DNA of 64,000 bases. It comes from Himantopus leucocephalus. Its lineage: Eukaryota; Chordata; Aves; Charadriiformes; Recurvirostridae. The stretch lies in the NCBI GenBank assembly GCA_003993805.1, contig RSEF01000031.1:58777671-58841670 (forward strand), in the 5' to 3' direction. Below, one piece after another: positions 57,803 through 64,000 of this stretch (within the stretch, counting starts at the first letter, position 1; each line of letters opens with the position of its first letter). A program made the position numbers and the translations under genes. The notes under the pieces are model-generated. The model ran no database searches. It had not been told where the DNA came from and saw only the letters and a program-made list of their open reading frames with translations.

Positions 57803-60800
57803 CTAAAACAAACCAGAAAGCTTAAGGTAAATGCTGCCATCCAAATAAAGACTTTAAACAACATTGGAAAGGGCTTCTAAAAAGAGGATTCCCTTTACTT
57901 TATTTGGCTAATATATTGGTGGTAATTCTTAAAAAAATACTCTAAACATTATTGAAGCCCAACAGAATGTTAACATACACCCATAGGCCAGATGTTTTCT
58001 GCCGCACGATGTGTGGCTCTGTCCCTATCACAGCGCTTGGCCTGGGATACAGGCCACAACAGAATGCCCGTTCGTGGTGCATCAACCACCAGAAAAAATG
58101 TTGCCACGAATTTTGTAAGAATGCAGGATCTTTCATAGTCTAAAGATGTTGCTCAAATTATTTTACAATACTGGTAACAAATGTTCCCCTCCTCTCTAAT
58201 AACTTGGAAAGGTCATGCCCTACCACCAAATAGAGATAGGTACTGCCTTTCACTCAGAGTAGTAAGTTTCTTCAGTTCTACAGATCTTTCTTCACGCACA
58301 GGCCACAGTGATACAGATTCTTTCCACTAGTGTCTGGCTTATTTCAACAGAGTCAAAAATATTTTTAAAGCTCGCGTTACAGAACACTAGCAAAAAAAAA
58401 AAAAAATCAGGATGTGAGTCATGCCTGACATTGATCATATCACAGATATTCTTCCCTATTACTCCCTGTTTTTTAGACACTACAGCAACAGCTTACATTA
58501 AAATGTAATGCTGAGAAGTTTCACACTTGCTGTATCATCAGCATAATTTCCAGTTGAAACAAATTAGATATACCACACACATCTCTGGAATAAAATCCTT
58601 GAACAGCTTAGACTCCTCGGTGGGAGACTGCCTCTGAAAATAATAAAGTGCATAAACAGATGACCACAAGAGTTTAAAGATCATACCTGGGAGTGTCTGA
58701 AATGAGTATAAAGCATCTGCCCAATATTCTGGGTATGAGAGAGATCAAGGGCTGCATCCACTTCATCCAAGATGTAAATTGGGGCAGGTTTGAAGAGAAG
58801 CATGGATAAGATCAAGGACAAGGCCACCAATGATCTAATATAGAGAACAAGAAAGTTATATTCTACCCTCTTACTTGAGAGGCTTTGGCTTACGAAAACG
58901 ATTGTTTGGTAGTAACAAAATCCTCTCTCAAAAGCAGATTCATGCTATAAGTTCTGAAGAGACAGAATATCAGCTTTTGCCACAACTTCTGATTTCAAAA
59001 TGTGAAGCCTACTGCCAGAAATGGCAAGTGTTACTTTTTCTTTTATTGGAAGATCAACTCAGTTGGGTGACGACATTTAAAATCACGCTGTTGCTTTACC
59101 TATTTTCAATTCTGAGTTTTGCAGTGCTGTTTTTTAACATATAGTTCTTGAAGCATACTGTCCTTCAGAAAGTTCTGTATCTCTGTCTCACCTCTTCCTA
59201 AATTCTGTTTCTACTTTTCAATTTGTTGGATTTTTCCTTAGAAGGTGCAAAGAAGCACATACCCTACACAGTAGCTGTAATCACTGGAGAAGAAAACCGT
59301 CACCATGGCACTACTTTGACACCACAGCAGAACTTGTCTATGTAGATTTTTGAGATTGCAACTCAAAGGCTGGAGCATTTAATTCAACAATACCTCTGTA
59401 CTACCTAGAGTTAAATGCAGTTTTCTCACCACTCAATACATTTTTTATCACTTCTCCATGGAGTAAAATTTCGTTTGTTATCATATGACAAGTAATGCAT
59501 TGTTCTAAGTCGGATTACTCTTTGAGCTGCACTGAATTAACAACGCTTTTAATACTAAGTCAGGTGGGAAGGAGACACAGTCCCTGACTTGACCAGGGAA
59601 AAGATTAATTTTTTGCTTTTCTGAACTATAATTAGCCAGACAAGTCAATTATATACACAACTGCAATGGAAAACTAAAACCCCACAGTTGACCAACCTTT
59701 GTCCTCCACTAAGTTCTGTTAAGTTTTCCTTCCAGGTCTTTCCTAGGGCAACTCTGATCTCCAGACCATCCAAGACATTATGGTTTTTAGAGGCTACTAG
59801 CATAGCAGTGGCTCCTGGTAGAAGTGTTGAGAAAATTGAACCAAAGTCTTCATTCACCTAGAAGTCAGACCATAAAAGATGTATGTACATGCTTTGAATC
59901 AAGGGCACTAACAGCTAAAAACTTCATGGTAAGCTGCACTATGGTCTAGATATCTTGCCCAATTTAACCCAATGACTTCTTACGTCTTGAAGATTAGCAC
60001 ATACAGAATAGTGAGAAAATATTAGCGTATGGAATCTTTTTATTTTCTCTGTACTGAAAAGAGAGGCAACACTGAGGGATATATATGTATAGGACACCTT
60101 ACACTAAGCATTTTCGAAGGATCAAATGAACGAAGCATTAGAAGGCTTCTTTATGCTATCAGCCAGGGAAATGGTTATGCCCTACCTCAGATTTATTAAC
60201 TGGTAAATTGTGATTTCTCCCAATTAAAGAACTATTAAAAGTGTAAGCACCTTCTAAGAGGCATGCACTGGCATCCTCCCCACTCCTTTTCTTCCCAGGA
60301 TTACTTGAGCAATGTCCAGGTATTGGATGGGACACAACTTTGTAGATTAAGATTTCCTAGGTCAAGGAATGCATCTGAGAATGCACTTACTCCGGCACCC
60401 ACGATGCTTTTAAATATAATTCACTAATTTTTGCCAGACAAGATTTTGCAATGAAAAGCTACCATTTTGTCAGCAGTATCTTGAGTACAGGAATTAATAA
60501 TTAAAACCATTTGGGAGCTATTTAATCTTTGATATAATCAATCTTCTTTAAGGCCAAAAAGTACAACTTCTCCTGGTACAGCAGAAAAGAATGTGTCAAG
60601 AGCTTTCCATGCAGAAAGAGGAAAGTTTTATACTTTTGTTATAGTTTATGATATGAGAGAACTAGTAAGAGGGCAGAGTGCTTAGATAACAGAAATATAA
60701 ATCAGCTGTTGCTCTATTCCAGTATTACCTATCCTATCAGTGACAGGAACAGTAGCCCAGGTCCACAGCCCTGCATTGTGTGGGGCTACACAGAATCAGA

Positions 60801-63800
60801 GGATTTAGACTCTGGTCAAATACTGGCTTAAGCAAACAAAAAAGAAAAATAGACTGTATCACTTTTGTCCAGCTTCTGTGTGACAGACAATGATGTCAGC
60901 ATGCCAGTAGCTTAAACTTCCTTAAATTTTTGTGGACATGAAAAGGGAATGGTAAAGTAGTTTTTGCAGGTTTAATTGTACCTTTACAATTCTCAGAGAA
61001 GTGCTGTCTTATTCTCACAGGTGAGATGAAATAGGAGAAATGAAGCGATTGTTTCGTAATTTAAATACTAGGCAAGAGAGATTAGTTCTGGAAAGAGGTC
61101 TTTTTTTTTTCCCATGGAAATATGTAAAACAGCAATCTAAGATAAATCTGATCCTCTGCAAAAATGTGAAGATTACATTTCAAGTGTCATACCTTTTTCC
61201 AAGCCATATGTAAAGCTTTAGTTTTCTTCTGGTCAAGCTCATCAATAGTTGCAAGAATTTTTGACTTGTCATTCTCTACAATTCTTTTTTTTCTCATTAA
61301 TTCATTGTACTGGTGCAATGAGAAAAAAAGATTCATTTCAATGAACTTAGTGCTCAAATACATTTTGTCCTAATCTTACAGTTTCACCATTTGTTTTTGT
61401 AACCATGAAATAGCCATTAACCACAAGATTCAAATCCAAAGCATTCACTTAGCTGTATGCAGGATTTAAGTTTTAGCACACTACTTGCAAATTAAAGCAT
61501 TAGAATTTTCAACAATCAGCAAAGGGGAAGACCAATATTACTCTGAAAGTTGCACTTGAAGTTAATCATGTTTCATCTTTCTTTCCATAGAAGACAGGAT
61601 GTTTCTGGAGGCTGACAGGAAGAACACGCCACTTCTTATTGTGAAGTGTTAGTCAGTGGACAGTTTTGAGACAATCCTGGAATCCTGAAATAACCTCAAG
61701 ATTCAAGACGACTCTGGAACACCTTCAAGTTACCATGCTTGAAGATAAACAGTTTTTTCATCTACAACCTTTGATATAGGATGTAATTCTCAGATACTGT
61801 AATGGATACCACAAAGCTTGCCTAATGCTGTTGCTGCCAACTTAGGATGGACTGGGGTAGGGAGGAATGAATCTATTCTTTTTACCATCCAAAGTCAAGA
61901 TCCCGCACAACCTAGAAAACTAGTGCACAAGTGAATAGTTCAAAAATGTAAGGTTAGTGTAAAAGATCTAAGAAAAGGTTTTCTGCTATCTCATGAGGAT
62001 TTAGTTTTATTTTTGGTGCATTCAGAAATAGAGCATATGAAAACTTAAAGCTACGTTATACATAATACCATATACCCAACCTCTCAAGGTTAAAGAACAA
62101 ATGTTTACCTTCTCCTCTGTCTCAGAAATCATATTCATAGCTCTCATGTTCACTTTCTTTCCCAAATCCTTCTTTTTGTCCTGCAACTTCTGTAGCTTCT
62201 GACTTGCTTCACGAGGATCGTTAGTTTTGAAGTCGTAGGCTGTGTTTGGCTGCCCAAAAAGTTGTTTCTCAAGAGATATCCACTCATATTCTTTCAGCAT
62301 TTTGGTCACCTGTAAACAAGATAAGCTGGGGCTTTTTTTTTTTTTCCCTTCTCAAACATGAATGAAAAATAATTTAAAAAATTCCTGAAATGACTCTACA
62401 ACACTAATCCTTCTATCCCAACACAGCACAAGTACATACCTTTACAATGCTTCATGTGATTTCCTAGACTCTAGATGAACCAAGATTTTAAGAAAGCTTT
62501 CACATATACCCATCCCATTTATCTGGAACATGTTTCTGTATACAGACTAAGCCATTGTCACTAAATCACCAGATTAGCTTCTTTAATCAGTTACCTAATT
62601 TGTCCTTCCAGTCAAAATGTTCTTCTCATTGATCACCTTCTCACTGTGATCTACTCTCTATTAGTCCATACGGATAAGCTCTGTTAAATTTACAATTTCC
62701 ACCCCCTCCTCCTGGGATAAAACTTCTCACATCAAGAGCTGTAAATATGACAGTGCTTATTAAGAAAACAGGCTATTTACTTTGCATGTGGCAACATGAC
62801 TCTTGGTCACAAGATGCAAGGATAAGCACAGTTGTGAAATACCTCTGCAGCAGCATCAGCGGTCTCTTGTTGGTGTTTGCTGATGTTGTGTTCTAATGCT
62901 TTAACCTTAAGCTGTAATTCATTATTTTGTGCTCTATATTTTTCTATCTCTGCAGATTTGGCTTTAATTGCTTTATCCTGTAACACAATTACTTCCTTGT
63001 GCTCAGCCAGCTCCTTCTGTGATTTCTCTACAGATTCCTGAAATGCAAATCAAACAGACATTTATTAGCTTCTTTCAAAGGCTGGTGTTAGACAGTTGTT
63101 ACAAGAGAAGGACATAGCAAGGAACGAGAAAAAATTCACATGTGGTAACGAAGCCAAAAAATAACTACCTAGGCTAAACATAATTGAGTGCTGGCAAGAA
63201 AATCCAAACACCAAAATACAGGTTATAATTTGAGCTTTACAGGATCATATCTTCAGTAACATCAACACAGATAATGAAACACAGTATTCGCTTTTACCTT
63301 TGTCTTAGACATCTCAGCTTCCATAGCATTAACTTGCTCCTGGTAGGATTTGATTGCTTTATCTGCAGCCTCCACCTGTTGTTCATATGAGGCCTGTTCT
63401 TGTTTTAGCTCTTCAAGTTCCAGAACTAAAGTCTGAACTTCCTAGAAAGATGTTTTCAAATTCATTACAATTAAATGGAAAGAATTACGATTCAGTTTGA
63501 TGTAGTAAATGCTGTAGAAGATTATTAGTACCTGTTGTTCAGAAAGGGGGCAATCTCACAAAAAAAAAAGCATCAGCAATTTCTACATCAGTGACTACAG
63601 AGTACTATATTAAGTTCCAAAACTGACAGTATTAAAACTTCAGCAGAATCAAACTTTCTGATTACTGCAACCATTTTTGACACTGAGAAAATTGCCAATG
63701 AAGGTTAAATTTTACCTGCTCCTTTTCTTTCTTTTTTTTGCTTGAAGCATCTGACTTTTTCTTAGCACCATCTAGTGTCTGCTGGGCATTTTTTAGTTCT

Positions 63801-63909
63801 TTTTCACGTTCTGCTTCTGCATTTTTCATTTTATTCTCTAATACTTTGTATTTATCTTCTGCTTTCTTTTGGCACTCTTCAGTTTTCTTTAATGTCTCTT
63901 CACACTCCA
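57581..63909 (-). CDS. SMC2: SMC2, condensin ATPase subunit, C-terminal part only
   Basis: SMC2 pairs with SMC4 to form the ATP-driven core of condensin I and II, which compact mitotic chromosomes in the nucleus. Eight exons join in phase to 1382 nt (about 460 residues) and match the C-terminal part of vertebrate SMC2. They hold the second coiled-coil arm (lysine- and glutamate-rich, 63909-61193), the conserved [14 protein letters not shown] segment before the head, the ABC signature LSGGQR (end of the 59697-59857 exon), and the Walker B/D-loop [11 protein letters not shown] with HTQNIGQM after it (58687-58834 exon). The protein is normally about 1190 residues, so the N-terminal head with Walker A, the first coiled coil and the hinge lie beyond 64000. 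It is convergent with ECPAS. All visible introns are GT-AG. Confidence 0.97.
58687..58834 (-). CDS. SMC2: SMC2 exon with Walker B motif
   Basis: 148 nt. Encodes [20 protein letters not shown], then [15 protein letters not shown]... to ...FRHSQ. Walker B aspartate and catalytic glutamate are intact (LDEVDAALD). Acceptor tattag, donor gtatga. Confidence 0.97.
59697..59857 (-). CDS. SMC2: SMC2 exon with ABC signature motif
   Basis: 161 nt. Encodes [20 protein letters not shown]... to ...[10 protein letters not shown] plus a split Arg. LSGGQR is the signature motif that contacts ATP across the head dimer. Acceptor cttctag, donor gttggt. Confidence 0.97.
59858..61192 (-). other. SMC2 intron
   Basis: 1.3 kb between head exons. 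I see no repeat, exon or RNA gene that I can support. Confidence 0.6.
61193..61309 (-). CDS. SMC2: SMC2 exon, head-proximal coiled coil
   Basis: 117 nt, phase 0 to 0. Encodes [20 protein letters not shown]... to ...KALHMAWKK. Acceptor gcaccag, donor gtatga. Confidence 0.96.
62109..62309 (-). CDS. SMC2: SMC2 exon, coiled coil to head junction
   Basis: 201 nt, phase 0 to 0. Encodes [19 protein letters not shown]..., the strongly conserved [14 protein letters not shown], to ...MISETEEK. Acceptor tttacag, donor gtaaac. Confidence 0.97.
62843..63037 (-). CDS. SMC2: SMC2 exon, coiled coil
   Basis: 195 nt, phase 0 to 0. Encodes [20 protein letters not shown]... to ...[10 protein letters not shown]. 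Acceptor catttcag, donor gtattt. Confidence 0.96.
63298..63441 (-). CDS. SMC2: SMC2 exon, coiled coil
   Basis: 144 nt, phase 0 to 0. Encodes [20 protein letters not shown]... to ...AEMSKTK. Acceptor tttctag, donor gtaaaa. Confidence 0.96.
63716..63909 (-). CDS. SMC2: SMC2 exon, C-terminal coiled coil (first visible)
   Basis: 194 nt, entering with two bases of a split codon. Encodes [20 protein letters not shown]... through the basic [16 protein letters not shown]. Acceptor gattcag at 63911-63910, donor gtaaaa. Coiled-coil composition. Confidence 0.95.
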
Positions 63910-64000
63910 CTGAATCAAGAATTACAATACTGAGATTGGGCACAGTTCTTATCTTTAACTTTATATCCTGAACGCCAACTGAAATAAATTAGTCCTTGCC

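Overview
This window is vertebrate nuclear DNA, almost certainly from a bird. The evidence is long multi-exon genes with GT-AG introns, CR1 retroposon fragments whose 3-prime ends read close to ATTCTATGATTCTAT, and two solo LTRs of an ERVL-like type (TGTCCTGGTTTGAG at one end, a near-inverted copy ending in CA at the other, 5-bp target duplications). There are no bacterial-style operons, no CRISPR array and no tRNA or rRNA gene that I can support.

Two genes account for the coding sequence. The + strand carries nearly all of ECPAS (ECM29, KIAA0368), the HEAT-repeat proteasome adaptor and scaffold. It has a GC-rich promoter near 1540-1906, a probable first coding exon at 1907-1928, and 47 further coding exons between 5043 and 53261. 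Those 47 exons join with consistent phase into one open frame of 5382 nt (1793 residues plus TAA). Only about 50 N-terminal residues are unaccounted for, and the missing exon most likely lies in the 100-N assembly gap at 2264-2363. The 3-prime UTR may run to about 55975, with at least three candidate poly(A) signals. The - strand carries the C-terminal part (about 460 residues) of SMC2, the condensin ATPase subunit. Eight exons run from 63909 down to a stop at 57581, with a poly(A) signal at 57062-57057. The N-terminal head, hinge and first coiled-coil arm lie beyond the right edge.

Layout: 1-816 is GC-rich DNA without a recognisable gene; 817-1521 is a solo LTR; 1540-2263 is the ECPAS CpG island and promoter with a 22-bp GC-box repeat array; 2264-2363 is the gap; 2364-3010 is an antisense CR1 fragment; 5043-53261 holds the ECPAS exons and introns, including a second solo LTR at 9842-10457 and small CR1 pieces near 4160, 35210 and 45870; 53262-55975 is the probable ECPAS 3-prime UTR; 55976-57035 is a short intergenic spacer with an AT-rich tract; 57036-64000 is SMC2 on the - strand. 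The two genes converge tail to tail, about 1 kb apart.

ECPAS acts in proteasome quality control and SMC2 in mitotic chromosome condensation; the sequence shows no functional coupling between them. Both human orthologues map to 9q31, which corresponds largely to the chicken Z chromosome, so Z linkage is a reasonable inference. I found no novel biological system. The most notable points are a GC-AG intron in ECPAS, the helically phased GC-box array, paired same-orientation LTRs flanking the promoter and first exons, and the gap that hides an exon.
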